Source: Natronomonas salina
Lineage (GTDB): Archaea; Halobacteriota; Halobacteria; Halobacteriales; Haloarculaceae
Reading direction: 5' to 3'
Length of the DNA: 64,000 nucleotides
NCBI RefSeq assembly: GCF_013391105.1
Contig: NZ_CP058335.1
Location: 744,001 to 808,000, forward strand
A program made the translations under genes and the position numbers. Of the stretch, positions 16,686 to 24,248 are shown one piece after another. A model generated the notes under the pieces. It worked only from the letters and a program-made list of their open reading frames with translations. It was not told where the DNA came from and did not search any database. Positions within the stretch are counted from its first letter, which is position 1. Every line of letters starts with the position of its first letter.

Positions 16686-17591
16686 TCAGCGATCGAAGAC
16701 GCGGCCGAGGAGCGAGCGCTCGGCCCGGCGCTTGGCAATGACGACCGGTGGGGCGGCCTCACGGGCGACGCGCTCGGCGACGGACCCGACGACGCGACGG
16801 GTGAGCGCCCGCTCGCGGGTGGCGCCGAGGACGACGAAGTCACTCTCGGCAGCCCGCGCGACGACGCTGTCGGCGACGTCGCTTGAGGTCTCGACCTCCG
16901 TCCGACAGGTGACGCCGGAGAGCAGCTCCTCGGCAGTCGCGACGTGCTCCTCTGCGGTGGACAGCGTCGATTCGTCAGCGTCTGGGGGCACGTAGGTGAC
17001 CACCGAGACGGCGGCGTCGTTGGCATCGGCGACGGCCGCTACGAGGTCCGTCGCGGGCTCGAGGTGCGGGCCGCCGACGGTCGGGAGCAGAATCTCGTCC
17101 ATCCCGTCGGCGGTCGTGCCGACGCGCTCAACGAACACGTCGCAGGGAGCGCGGCCGACGACGCGATCGACCGTCGCGCCGAGGACGAAATCCGACGGCC
17201 GGGCGACCTCCTGCCACCCGAGGAGGATCGCGTCGGCGTCCGAATCTGCTTGTGCCGTCAGGATGGCCTCGGAGACGTCGCTCCCGACGAGGAGGTGTCG
17301 ACGGATCGGCACCGGGGCGTCCTCGGCGAGTACGGCCGCCCGCTCCAGGAAGGGCGGGCGCCGCTCGTCGTACTCGTCGCGGATAAGATCGCTGGAGAAC
17401 AGCAGGAACGGCGACGTCACGGGCTTGTGGATGACGCTGACGACCAGCACCTCGCCACCCGTCGCGAGGTCCGTCGCGGTCCGCAGCAGCTGGTCGACGT
17501 GATCCGGGTTGGACAGCGCGACGAGGACGGTAGCGCCGTCACTGGAGCCGTCGACAGGTTCGTCCTTGAGGACCGTCCGTACGCCAACCAT
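16686..17591 (-). CDS. Tandem universal stress protein (two UspA domains)
   Basis: A 301-residue cytosolic protein made of two UspA-like halves (about residues 17-155 and 165-290). The second half ends with VLGATRERALTRRVVGSVAE, the GxxxxxxxxxGS-type nucleotide loop, while the first half has a weaker version (LGATVDRVVGRAP). Such proteins bind ATP or sense stress. It stands alone beside the gene-poor 17.6-19.3 kb stretch, with its promoter in it. Intact and of normal length for a two-domain Usp. Confidence 0.88.
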   Translation of the reverse strand: MVGVRTVLKDEPVDGSSDGATVLVALSNPDHVDQLLRTATDLATGGEVLVVSVIHKPVTSPFLLFSSDLIRDEYDERRPPFLERAAVLAEDAPVPIRRHLLVGSDVSEAILTAQADSDADAILLGWQEVARPSDFVLGATVDRVVGRAPCDVFVERVGTTADGMDEILLPTVGGPHLEPATDLVAAVADANDAAVSVVTYVPPDADESTLSTAEEHVATAEELLSGVTCRTEVETSSDVADSVVARAAESDFVVLGATRERALTRRVVGSVAERVAREAAPPVVIAKRRAERSLLGRVFDR

Positions 17592-17678
17592 AGTCTAGCA
17601 CATAGGGGACCTAGTACAAGAAATCCCCGTGCCGACTAACATTCAAACTGAAGACAACCGGAGGTAGCGTCAAATTAT

Positions 17679-17694
17679 TCCGCCTTCAGGCGGA
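17679..17694. repeat. Hairpin resembling an IS200/IS605-type end
   Basis: TCCGCC-TTCA-GGCGGA, a 6-bp stem with a 4-base loop in an otherwise AT-leaning context. Hairpins of this form occur near the 3' ends of haloarchaeal TnpB-type elements. No tnpA or tnpB frame is present. Confidence 0.4.
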
Positions 17695-18838
17695 GATGGA
17701 GGTCAACCTCAAGCGGGCAGTCACTACACCTGCACGATCGGTTGGCGGATGCTGACTCGGTCGACGATGAGTCAACGTCCGAGACCGCGACAGGTCTGGC
17801 CAGCTGCCGGCAACAGAACACACTCCCGAAGCCCGCAAGGCAGCACTAGCCTGCTTTCGTTCGTTGGGGTCCCTCGCTTGACGAGCTCGTAGTGACCATC
17901 TAGGCGCTCTTGATCGTCCTCACCCGGTTAACCCGAGCGAGTTTTTCAGATGCGATTCTCGATATTCATAACCGAGCAGCGATCCCTGCGATCTACTGCC
18001 AACTACAGAGAGCCGCTCATCCGCAAGTATACCCCGGCGAGAGCCCTGTAGTTCACACTCTGAGTGTCGTTTCTAGCCGCAGAATCCAACTTCGACGAAG
18101 CAACCTGGTGAGTGGATGCAGATTCCTCAATACCTCCGAAACGTAGGGTTTTCGACCTCTTCCGTCGGATCTGGGTGCCGCAGTCATCTGCGTCAGGTTA
18201 GAGGTATGAATCACGTTCGAGCCGTGACCTCGAACACCCCGGCAACATCAACTACAGCGCCCCGCCGTCACCGGGTTTCAGGAGATGCGTAACGCCGCGA
18301 TCAAGGAATACACTCTATCAGTGTTTTGCGGGTTTCGACATCTCTCAAGCCCGGGTTCGGCCGTTTGAGGGTTATCGGCCAGCCATCTTGATTTAAAAGA
18401 TATATGATATAATGGCCCATGTTATCCGCGATACTGACAACTACAGGGACTCGCTTTCTATCGATTTCCGAGAACGAGACCAAACACTCCGTTACCTGAT
18501 AATAGTACATCCCATCGCTGAGACCGCGCGATAGCGGCCCTCTATCCGATAATCGCCAGCATCGATATCGTTGGGTTCCCCGGTTGACCTTGAATCCAGC
18601 CGACCATTTACTACAGATTGCTCTGTACAGCCTTTCTTGCGGATAATCCGGTCTCTGTAGTTCGGGTCGGTGACGTAGTGCCCACCCGAGCTCGATTTAG
18701 GACTCGGTGGTCCCCCACTGTCTCCATATTAACCCCAGCCTCTCCCCGTACCCTGGGAATGACCTATCTGAGGGGATAGCGGTCACTCCTGCTTCCGGTT
18801 GAAGAAAGCGTCTGGATTACAGAGATTCGAGGAGAAGG

Positions 18839-18858
18839 CCCACGACGTCAGGCGTGGG
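18839..18858. repeat. Hairpin resembling an IS200/IS605-type end
   Basis: CCCACG-ACGTCAGG-CGTGGG followed by ATGAATCCGAC. This closely recalls the end sequence of haloarchaeal IS1341-type elements (a CCCACGAC...GTCGTGGGATGAATCCGAC-like end, from memory), though no transposase remains nearby. Confidence 0.5.
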
Positions 18859-19145
18859 ATGAATCCGACCACGGGCGATACGATCCATCCTCGATAGCAG
18901 ACCGAGGGTTGCTGAAAGCCCTACACCCGATAGAGATACATAATTGAATACGGTTACAGCAGAGTTGCACGATCTCGATGACGTTCAGGGAATCGACGGG
19001 ACTGGCCCGGACTGGATAACTACCTGCCAACACTATGGGAACGGATTCTCCAGACCGGGCGTGTGACCCGTGCAGGGCATGACTAGGAATCAAACAGTGG
19101 CGCACCAGTCCTGCTGTTGGTTTCCGTTCTTGGCTCCGAGGAGCG

Positions 19146-19345
19146 TTACTGGTCTTCGGACTGCTTGGCCACACACCACTCGAAGATCTCCTGCTTCAAG
19201 TCGTCCGGCGTCTCCCCAAACAGACACCCGAGCCTATACCCCACTCCGACACTCGATGTACTTGGACGATGCACGGCTACAAATCGGCCGCTGTCGGCTC
19301 CATGGTAATCGAGTGGAAGAAAGATGGACTCGCCGGGGCTTCGTC
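19146..19345 (-). pseudogene. Possible gene fragment at the left integration boundary
   Basis: A 66-codon frame on the minus strand without an ATG runs from the attachment repeat to a TAA at 19146-19148. Its last part (GETPDDLKQEIFEWCVAKQ) reads like a real protein C-terminus. It may be the tail of a gene cut by an integration or deletion. No family recognised; the small size makes chance possible. Confidence 0.3.
19323..19337. repeat. Left attachment repeat (attL) of the integrated region
   Basis: gatggactcgccggg is identical to 36754-36768, which covers the last bases of the tRNA-Ala gene, and 13 of these bases recur at 34882. It lies 78 bases from the end of the integrase gene at 19415, the usual place for attL. 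Confidence 0.8.
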
Positions 19346-19414
19346 AAGACGGTGGCCTGCCGAGGCTAGGGTAGAATCGTGTCGTCGCTGTCGTGGAGTG
19401 GAATTCATCAGTCT

Positions 19415-20491
19415 CTATTCCTCCTCGAGAAACTCTCGTCGGATCTCCATCTTCTCGCGCTCTGTCCGCTCGTCGTAGTGCTGATCGAGCACGTCGCTCG
19501 AGACGTTCGAGCGGTCCGACACCACCTCCTGGGGCGTCCCATTCCGAAGGTGGTCCGTGATCGCCCCACGGCGGATACCGTGCGGCGAGCGAGACGACGG
19601 GCAGCCGGCGCGCTTCCCGTGGCTCCGATAGGAGCACGTCTCGGGATCTTTGTTGTGCGGGCAGCCGCCGACCTCGCACGGCTGGGTAACGCGGTAGATC
19701 GTCTCGCGGATCGACCCGTCGCTGAGTCGGCCCTGTGAGCTCGTGATCAGTGGGCGTCGCCCGTGGTCGTCGGTGACCGAATCGCGGTTGTGCTGGAGGT
19801 AGTCCTCCAGGACGCTACAGTAGTACGAGCCGACGGCGATCGACCGCTCCGCCGCGGCCTTGTTCTTTAGAGGTGTCCCGCTCTCCGGCCGGTGCCGGAG
19901 GTCGAGACACCGCGCGTCGGAATCGAAGTCGTCGACGTCGAGCGCGCGGAGCGTCCCGAGCCGGATGCCGGTATGCCAGAGGACCGCGACGACAACGTGG
20001 TCGCGGCTGGCGTACGAGAATTGCTCGAGGTGCTCGAGGATCTCGTCGGCGCGCGCGGCGTCGAGGTGCTCGTCACGCGCCTCGTCCTCGGGCTCGATAT
20101 CGGGGAGCTGGACGCGCTCGCGCATCCCGGGCTCGACGGCGTCGATCGCCGCGCAGAACTCGAGAAACACACGGAACGTCTGGAGCTCGCCGCGGAGCGT
20201 CACGGTCTTCACTTCTTTGCTCCGCCAGACGCGGTACCGGTGGATGTCGCGACCGGTGAGCGCGTTCATGTCGTCGAGATCGTGGCGACTACAGAACTCG
20301 AGGAATTGATCGAGTCGGTAGCGCTGGTTCTGGAGAGATTTCTCTGAGAGTTCGGGGTCGCGTTCGGCGAGGTACCACTCCACGGCCTCGGCAGGCGTCG
20401 TGGGTTCGAGTCCATCGCTCATAGAACCCCGATGCCCGTCTCTCGCCGCGCTGGGAAAGGTACTTCGCCGCTCGTCGCTCTCACTGCTCAT
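19415..20491 (-). CDS. Tyrosine-type site-specific integrase (unit A)
   Basis: A 358-residue recombinase that inserts and excises the element by breaking DNA with a catalytic Tyr. A SAM-like N-terminal core-binding domain (about 30-130) precedes the catalytic domain: Arg177 (WHTGIR), Lys209 (TPLK), His304 and Arg307 (SPHGIR) and nucleophile Tyr339 (LDQHYD) are all present. Four cysteines (272, 277, 286, 297) form a zinc-knuckle-like insert before the HxxR box. The ATG overlaps the TAA of the upstream small gene, fixing the start. It resembles the SNJ2-type integrases of haloarchaeal pleolipovirus-like elements, which use short repeats in tRNA genes (established for that family; assignment inferred). 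Confidence 0.93.
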   Translation of the reverse strand: MSSESDERRSTFPSAARDGHRGSMSDGLEPTTPAEAVEWYLAERDPELSEKSLQNQRYRLDQFLEFCSRHDLDDMNALTGRDIHRYRVWRSKEVKTVTLRGELQTFRVFLEFCAAIDAVEPGMRERVQLPDIEPEDEARDEHLDAARADEILEHLEQFSYASRDHVVVAVLWHTGIRLGTLRALDVDDFDSDARCLDLRHRPESGTPLKNKAAAERSIAVGSYYCSVLEDYLQHNRDSVTDDHGRRPLITSSQGRLSDGSIRETIYRVTQPCEVGGCPHNKDPETCSYRSHGKRAGCPSSRSPHGIRRGAITDHLRNGTPQEVVSDRSNVSSDVLDQHYDERTEREKMEIRREFLEEE

Positions 20492-20703
20492 TATGACGAC
20501 CTCCCCTGAAGGTGCTTCCTCCGGTAGCGGTCGGGGCGATCGCTCCGCATCGCGGCGTTGAGCCGGTCGAGCTGCGAGGCCGTGATATCATCTTCGATGG
20601 ATTGATCGACGCCCTGGAGGGCGTATTCAGCTCGCCAGCCGGCGCTGGCGTCCGGTTCTCCGTCTTCGGGACTGGTCGCGTTTTCAGTGGTGTGTGCGCT
20701 CAT
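20491..20703 (-). CDS. Small protein coupled to the integrase
   Basis: A 70-residue hydrophilic protein; its TAA shares one base with the integrase ATG. The N-terminal half is disordered and acidic, while the C-terminal half is helical and basic (RSDRPDRYRRKHLQG), so DNA contact is plausible. SNJ2-type integrases are helped by small neighbouring proteins in excision, and this could be such a factor (inference). No family recognised. Confidence 0.7.
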   Translation of the reverse strand: MSAHTTENATSPEDGEPDASAGWRAEYALQGVDQSIEDDITASQLDRLNAAMRSDRPDRYRRKHLQGRSS

Positions 20704-20770
20704 TGGGTCGGGAGAGAAGCCCCCGACGACGAGTGAGCCGAAAAAGCGAAATGCACCCAGCCCGTAGGGT

Positions 20771-20783
20771 CGGGTGACACCCG
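20771..20783. repeat. Perfect short palindrome
   Basis: CGGGTG-A-CACCCG lies between the integrase-linked small gene and the ribbon-helix-helix gene, about 70 bases before the former's start. Possible operator or recombination-arm site. Confidence 0.4.
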
Positions 20784-20877
20784 TCGTTAGGGTTGTCTTC
20801 CATTTGGTCAGTCGCGGCGCTCAGGGGCCGTTGGTCCGGTCCCGTCACAGCGCCGTTGATTCTACAATCGGTGAGAG

Positions 20878-21015
20878 TCATCTGTGTGTTTGGGGAGTTT
20901 CTTGCATTAGGCGGTCTAATACGTCCGAATAGCTTTCCTGTCCGCGTTTGAGGGATCTGACTCGGTCCCTCACATCGGGCGTGACAGAGATCGTTGTGTA
21001 TTCGTTCGCCGCCAT
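20878..21015 (-). CDS. Ribbon-helix-helix antitoxin-like protein
   Basis: A 45-residue protein: TTISVTPDVRDRVRSLKRGQ followed by ESYSDVLDRLM matches the short haloarchaeal VapB/CopG-like antitoxins (beta strand plus two helices). Such proteins dimerise and bind palindromic operators. The start at 21015 is chosen because a TATA-like CTTATAACC lies about 25-30 bases upstream on the minus strand; the long frame extending to 21642 is antisense to the next gene. No toxin partner is seen beside it, so it may simply regulate the element. Confidence 0.78.
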   Translation of the reverse strand: MAANEYTTISVTPDVRDRVRSLKRGQESYSDVLDRLMQETPQTHR

Positions 21016-21048
21016 GGTTGCTTCATAGGAGCCATAGGTTATAAGCGT

Positions 21049-21086
21049 CATTACCCCGTTGAGAAGTAATGAGTAATACCCATTAC
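21049..21086. promoter_or_regulatory. CATTAC/GTAATG repeat cluster in a divergent promoter
   Basis: Between the divergent genes at 21015 and 21088 are CATTAC (21049), GTAATG (21066), GTAATA (21073) and CATTAC (21081). The last pair frames an inverted repeat just before the ATG at 21088. A good candidate binding site for the ribbon-helix-helix protein. Confidence 0.5.
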
Positions 21087-21087
21087 C

Positions 21088-21759
21088 ATGACAGAACACC
21101 GAGGCTTTCTCACGGATGTCGACAAGTTGTTTCTCCAAGGCGGGAAGGCATATGACTCTAAACAACAGCGATATGAGCGCAGACGAGCGATTCGAGAACG
21201 CACCAGAGAGGCGTTCAAGGATTTCGCCGTGCTTTACGGGTCGCTCAGCGAGGAAGAACGAAACAAGATATTCGACGTTGGGGAAAGTGTAACCGACCAA
21301 GAGGCGCTGAACGAATTCCAGGACGGACTCGTCGATACGATTGCTTTCATGTACTTGTCTTTGGAGGGGGAAAGCGATTCGGACGCGATCTATCACCGAT
21401 CGTTCCGAGTGCCATTCGATACAATCCTTAAGCAGGGTGTGAAGAAGGGCGAAGCCGATCGGCAACCTGGCGAAACCCTCCGAATCAGGATCGCCGTCGA
21501 TTTCGACGTTGACGTGAGTAATATGGAGATGATCGATGCAGAGCGAGCAATCGATAAAATTGCCCGGCTCCGGGACAACGAACTCACGGAGAAGGAAATG
21601 CAAAGCCTCCTCCATGGATTTGACCCAGCAAGAGGGATTCATGGCGACTGGGACGATTTGTCCGATCGAATCAGGGAGCGTCGCGACGAGATAGAAATGA
21701 CGTTTCCAGCACTTGAGCAGAAACGGAGTGAACAGAATCCCGACACCGACGAGGAGTAG
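21088..21759 (+). CDS. Unrecognised 223-residue protein
   Basis: A soluble, highly charged, mostly helical protein with no membrane segment or signal peptide. It begins with a basic helical region (residues about 20-45) and has a central strand-rich part (GETLRIRIAVDFDVDVSN). No family recognised. It is the only plus-strand gene in the left arm of unit A, divergent from the antitoxin-like gene, and convergent with the small zinc protein at 21763. Its intact length and good codon bias argue that it is expressed. A regulatory or immunity role in the element is possible but unsupported. Confidence 0.75.
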   Translation: MTEHRGFLTDVDKLFLQGGKAYDSKQQRYERRRAIRERTREAFKDFAVLYGSLSEEERNKIFDVGESVTDQEALNEFQDGLVDTIAFMYLSLEGESDSDAIYHRSFRVPFDTILKQGVKKGEADRQPGETLRIRIAVDFDVDVSNMEMIDAERAIDKIARLRDNELTEKEMQSLLHGFDPARGIHGDWDDLSDRIRERRDEIEMTFPALEQKRSEQNPDTDEE

Positions 21760-21762
21760 CAG

Positions 21763-21909
21763 TCACTCGGGTCGGACCGCGACGGGATACTCAGGGGAGA
21801 CATCATCACCCCCGCAGTACGGGCACGCGGTCGGGGTGTCGACGACGTAGAATGCTTTCGAGCAAGCCCCGCAGAACGCGGCGGCCGCGGCCTCGGTATC
21901 GGATAGCAT
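21763..21909 (-). CDS. Small zinc-ribbon protein
   Basis: A 48-residue protein with two CxxC pairs (FCGACSKAF and CPYCGGDD), a compact zinc ribbon. The ATG at 21907-21909 lies just past the TGA of the upstream gene (21911-21913), so the two form an operon. Small zinc ribbons are common in haloarchaeal viruses and plasmids, where they bind nucleic acid or protein partners. Confidence 0.75.
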   Translation of the reverse strand: MLSDTEAAAAAFCGACSKAFYVVDTPTACPYCGGDDVSPEYPVAVRPE

Positions 21910-21910
21910 C

Positions 21911-22153
21911 TCACTCCTCGCGTTCGTCCTCACAGACGACGTCGCGGAGCTCATCGCCGAGGGTGTCGTGATGTTCGTCGAGAACTTCGAGGTCGTCCTC
22001 CAGTTTCTCGATTTTGTCTCTGACGCGCGTGATCACGCGGTAATAGTAACTCTCTGAGACCTCGTCGTCGCCTGCGAGGATTTCTCGCTCTCGGTCGGTG
22101 AGGATCGCCCGGTAATCCTTGTCCGGCACATTTGGGAAGTCTGTAGCTGCCAT
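21911..22153 (-). CDS. Coiled-coil regulator-like protein of mobile elements
   Basis: An 80-residue protein: LTDREREILAGDDEVSESYY and YRVITRVRDKIEKLEDDLEV form an N-terminal helix-turn-helix-like part and a coiled coil. Very similar short proteins recur in haloarchaeal proviruses and plasmids near regulatory regions (from memory). The gene starts beside the triple palindrome at 22186-22247, with a TATA-like CTATTTAGG (about 22176-22184) at the leaderless distance, so it may be the repressor acting on those palindromes (inference). Confidence 0.75.
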   Translation of the reverse strand: MAATDFPNVPDKDYRAILTDREREILAGDDEVSESYYYRVITRVRDKIEKLEDDLEVLDEHHDTLGDELRDVVCEDEREE

Positions 22154-22185
22154 ATTACTCCTTGTGGTAGCATGCCTAAATAGAT

Positions 22186-22247
22186 TACTCTGAGGAGTAG
22201 GCTACTCAGTGGAGTAAGAGTTATATGACTAGCTACTCTATGGAGTA
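22186..22247. promoter_or_regulatory. Three TACTC-N4-GAGTA palindromes in a divergent promoter
   Basis: Perfect copies lie at 22186-22199, 22203-22216 and 22234-22247, with a degenerate fourth at 22156-22169 touching the start of the minus-strand gene. A TATA-like TTATATG (22221-22227) sits between copies two and three and can serve the plus-strand operon, while the minus-strand TATA lies left of copy one. This looks like a multi-site operator or switch between the two directions. Confidence 0.75.
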
Positions 22248-22340
22248 ATAGAGACAGACCGGTCACTCAGGGCGTCGATCCTCGCGAGAAACGCCCGGGT
22301 GTTGCACCACCCAGGCCGGGTGTCTCTGGAGAGACCACCC

Positions 22341-22475
22341 ATGCAGACCCAACATACGGCGAAAGATGAACCCAGCGATGAACTAACCGACAACTGCGGA
22401 TGCACGGCACTGATGTCGTGCTTTGATCACTACCTCACGGAACGCGGCCGCCCCGCAATCCGGAGGATCAACTGA
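22341..22475 (+). CDS. 44-residue leading protein of the small-gene operon
   Basis: A short protein starting MQTQHTAKDEPSDELTDN with a CGC motif and a basic C-terminus (RGRPAIRRIN). GGAGAG ends about 8 bases before the ATG, a plausible ribosome binding site, which fits a leadered transcript from the TATA-like box at 22221. Its TGA shares one base with the next ATG. No family recognised. Confidence 0.6.
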   Translation: MQTQHTAKDEPSDELTDNCGCTALMSCFDHYLTERGRPAIRRIN

Positions 22476-22813
22476 TGGCGGTGACGACCAATACGGTCGA
22501 TGGCACCGAGGACGACGAGCTCGACGCTCGCGCCCTCGGCGAGTACATGACCGTCCTCGATGACGGCGACGTCCGCGCCCGCTCGGCGCCCGACCTCTAC
22601 ACCGTGACGACCCAGAGCGGTCGCGAGTACCTCGTCGATGCCACACTCCCCGCCTGCGAGTGCCCGGATCACGAACACCGCGACCGGATCTGCAAGCACA
22701 TCCGCCGCGTCCAGTTCGCGACCGGGCGCCGCGAGTTCCCCGAGTGGGCCGAGGATCATCACGTCGATCCCCAGCTCGGCATGCACGTCAACGACGTGCA
22801 GGAGGACGAGTAG
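22475..22813 (+). CDS. SWIM zinc-finger protein
   Basis: A 112-residue protein with a SWIM-type zinc motif: CECPDHEHRDRICKHIRRVQ gives CxC...CxH. Before it is a beta strand pair (YTVTTQSGREYLVDATLP), as usual for the fold. SWIM domains bind DNA or proteins, and single-domain forms are frequent in haloarchaeal plasmids and proviruses. Second gene of an operon of overlapping small genes; its TAG is directly followed by the next ATG. Confidence 0.85.
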   Translation: MAVTTNTVDGTEDDELDARALGEYMTVLDDGDVRARSAPDLYTVTTQSGREYLVDATLPACECPDHEHRDRICKHIRRVQFATGRREFPEWAEDHHVDPQLGMHVNDVQEDE

Positions 22814-22954
22814 ATGCCGAAGGTTACCATGAGCGGAGAGGGAGACACGATCATCGAGGCTATCTACGACCTCTCGTTGAACGTCGAGGCCGCCCTTAAG
22901 CGCGCCAAAGCCGCGAGCGACGAAACACCTGACGCTACTGGAGACCGCCCATGA
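22814..22954 (+). CDS. 46-residue acidic protein
   Basis: A small, mainly helical protein (DTIIEAIYDLSLNVEAALKR) starting directly after the stop of the SWIM gene and overlapping the next start by ATGA. No family recognised; the gene chain supports that it is real. Confidence 0.6.
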   Translation: MPKVTMSGEGDTIIEAIYDLSLNVEAALKRAKAASDETPDATGDRP

Positions 22955-23298
22955 CGCACGAACCCACCGAGATCACGATCGAGAGTAACGCCGAAACCAT
23001 CCCTGCCGACGGCCTCGGGGTTGACCTCGAGAACGCCGCCGACCCACTGAACGAGCTCCGGGTTGCAATCGCGAAGCGCGAGCAGCCCGCGTGGAACGTC
23101 ACAACACTCGTCGAAATCGACACCGAGACTGCCGAGCGCTTCCGTCCCGCCTTCGAGCAAGCAGTCAACGACCCCAGCGAGGATCTCCTCGATCTCATCA
23201 ACAACTACGCGGCGACCGACGTCCAGCTCACGATCCACGGGTATGACCCCGAATACTACTTCGAGGAGCGGAGCGAAAAGGAACGTGACCGTCTATGA
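22951..23298 (+). CDS. Unrecognised 115-residue protein
   Basis: Soluble acidic protein with alternating strands and helices; no motif I can name. It overlaps the upstream gene by ATGA and the downstream gene by 4 bases, so it is part of the coupled chain 22341-23855. The gene is GC-rich, unlike the cargo block that follows. Confidence 0.72.
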   Translation: MTHEPTEITIESNAETIPADGLGVDLENAADPLNELRVAIAKREQPAWNVTTLVEIDTETAERFRPAFEQAVNDPSEDLLDLINNYAATDVQLTIHGYDPEYYFEERSEKERDRL

Positions 23299-23501
23299 CG
23301 ACCGACACAATCATTAACGCGCTCGATACCGACGACCCGATCACCTGGGATGAACTCGTGGACGCGACCGGTCTCGACGAGGACACCCTCGACACCAAGA
23401 TCGGGGAGCTCCAGTTCGAGGGCACCGTCCGGGTGCGGGGCCGTGAACCCCACGGCTTCTACCTGACTGACGAGGGAAAGCGTGACAACGACGACGTGTA
23501 G
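23295..23501 (+). CDS. Small winged-helix-like protein
   Basis: A 68-residue protein reading as a short winged helix: ITWDELVDATGLDEDTLDTK as helix-turn-helix, then LQFEGTVRVRGREPHGFYLT as the wing strands. Probably binds DNA. It overlaps the genes on both sides (4 and 20 bases). Confidence 0.65.
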   Translation: MTTDTIINALDTDDPITWDELVDATGLDEDTLDTKIGELQFEGTVRVRGREPHGFYLTDEGKRDNDDV

Positions 23502-23703
23502 GCGCTGCGGGACCACGTTCGATACGAGTCGCGAGCCCGCCACCCGAGGCGCCGACCCCTCGCGCTGCCCCAGCTGCGGCGCGGAGAACGACGCGCCTCG
23601 AGGTGACGGCGGCGACGTCGACGAGACGATCCGCGTCCCCCGTGACGCCGGCGAGATCGAGGTTACTGTGACGCTCACAATCAACAACAGGAGGAATCCA
23701 TGA
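23482..23703 (+). CDS. Small zinc-ribbon protein
   Basis: A 73-residue protein with GTG start, 20 bases inside the previous gene. Two CxxC knuckles (TCRRCGTTF and RCPSCGAEN) form a zinc ribbon, followed by a strand-rich tail (EIEVTVTLTIN). Typical small nucleic-acid-binding protein of mobile elements. An ATG start is not available nearby. Confidence 0.68.
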   Translation: MTTTTCRRCGTTFDTSREPATRGADPSRCPSCGAENDAPRGDGGDVDETIRVPRDAGEIEVTVTLTINNRRNP

Positions 23704-23855
23704 GACGCAACATTACCGACGCCACAATCGAAGAGCGGATTCGCAAGCTCGAGGAAATCGAGGACGAACTTCGACTCGTCGCGGACACCGATTGCGCGTA
23801 CACCAAGCTCGCCCGGCGCTGGCTGAGAGCTCTCAAGGACGTGCGCGGCTACTGA
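23700..23855 (+). CDS. 51-residue helical protein, last gene of the chain
   Basis: Two charged helices (IEERIRKLEEIEDELRLVA and YTKLARRWLRALKDV). The ATG overlaps the TGA of the zinc-ribbon gene (ATGA). No family recognised. The sequence becomes AT-richer directly after its stop. Confidence 0.6.
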   Translation: MRRNITDATIEERIRKLEEIEDELRLVADTDCAYTKLARRWLRALKDVRGY

Positions 23856-23927
23856 GCGCTCAGTCCTCGGTAATATTTCTCAAAAAAGGATGCCAAGGCT
23901 TCGGAGTGAAGTGAGTACTAATGATCT

Positions 23928-24248
23928 TCATCCATCATTTAGTTCTCGTACTTTCATCCGAACTCTTGAAATTATCCACTCCTCAGTTTCCTCCCCCTCT
24001 TCATCAGTATCGGTTACTTTCACATATGTGAACTTCCTGTTTTGGACGATATAATCACTCTCTTTAGTCTCATCCACCAATTCGCCCTGCTCTGAGTTGA
24101 TTGAAGAGAGCTCAACTCTGTCACCCTCATCAGGGATAGGAAATTGATCAGAGACTAGGATAGCCAACAAATCACCTGTTTCCTCAGACAGGAACTCAAT
24201 CCCAATTCGATTGGTGCCAGAAATTTCGAATACTTCGTCGTCAGCCAT
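23928..24248 (-). CDS. Unrecognised 106-residue acidic protein
   Basis: A strand-rich, acidic soluble protein with no motif I can name. The ATG at 24248 lies 8 bases inside the end of the regulator gene, so the two form an operon; the alternative ATG at 24263 would overlap more deeply. Its base composition is clearly lower in GC than the chromosomal genes, marking the start of the cargo block. Confidence 0.68.
   Translation of the reverse strand: MADDEVFEISGTNRIGIEFLSEETGDLLAILVSDQFPIPDEGDRVELSSINSEQGELVDETKESDYIVQNRKFTYVKVTDTDEEGEETEEWIISRVRMKVRELNDG

Larger units (their letters stand above)
17592..19145. other. Gene-poor stretch with hairpin relics
   Basis: About 1.55 kb without a convincing gene; the frames here are short, full of rare codons and unlike any family I know. 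Base composition is nearer to neutral than in the flanking genes. Two hairpins stand out and are listed separately. The stretch lies directly left of the integrated region, so I read it as decayed mobile or intergenic DNA. Confidence 0.6.

Noticed and set aside
20684-20881. A 65-codon minus-strand frame between the antitoxin-like gene and the integrase-linked gene, as a toxin partner
   Set aside because: Although its ATG overlaps the upstream stop, it is Arg/Cys/Pro-rich, covers the palindrome and promoter region, overlaps the next gene by 20 bases and has no toxin motif.
20878-21642. A 254-residue version of the antitoxin-like protein
   Set aside because: The extra 209 residues are the antisense of the gene at 21088; a TATA-like box lies just before the short start.
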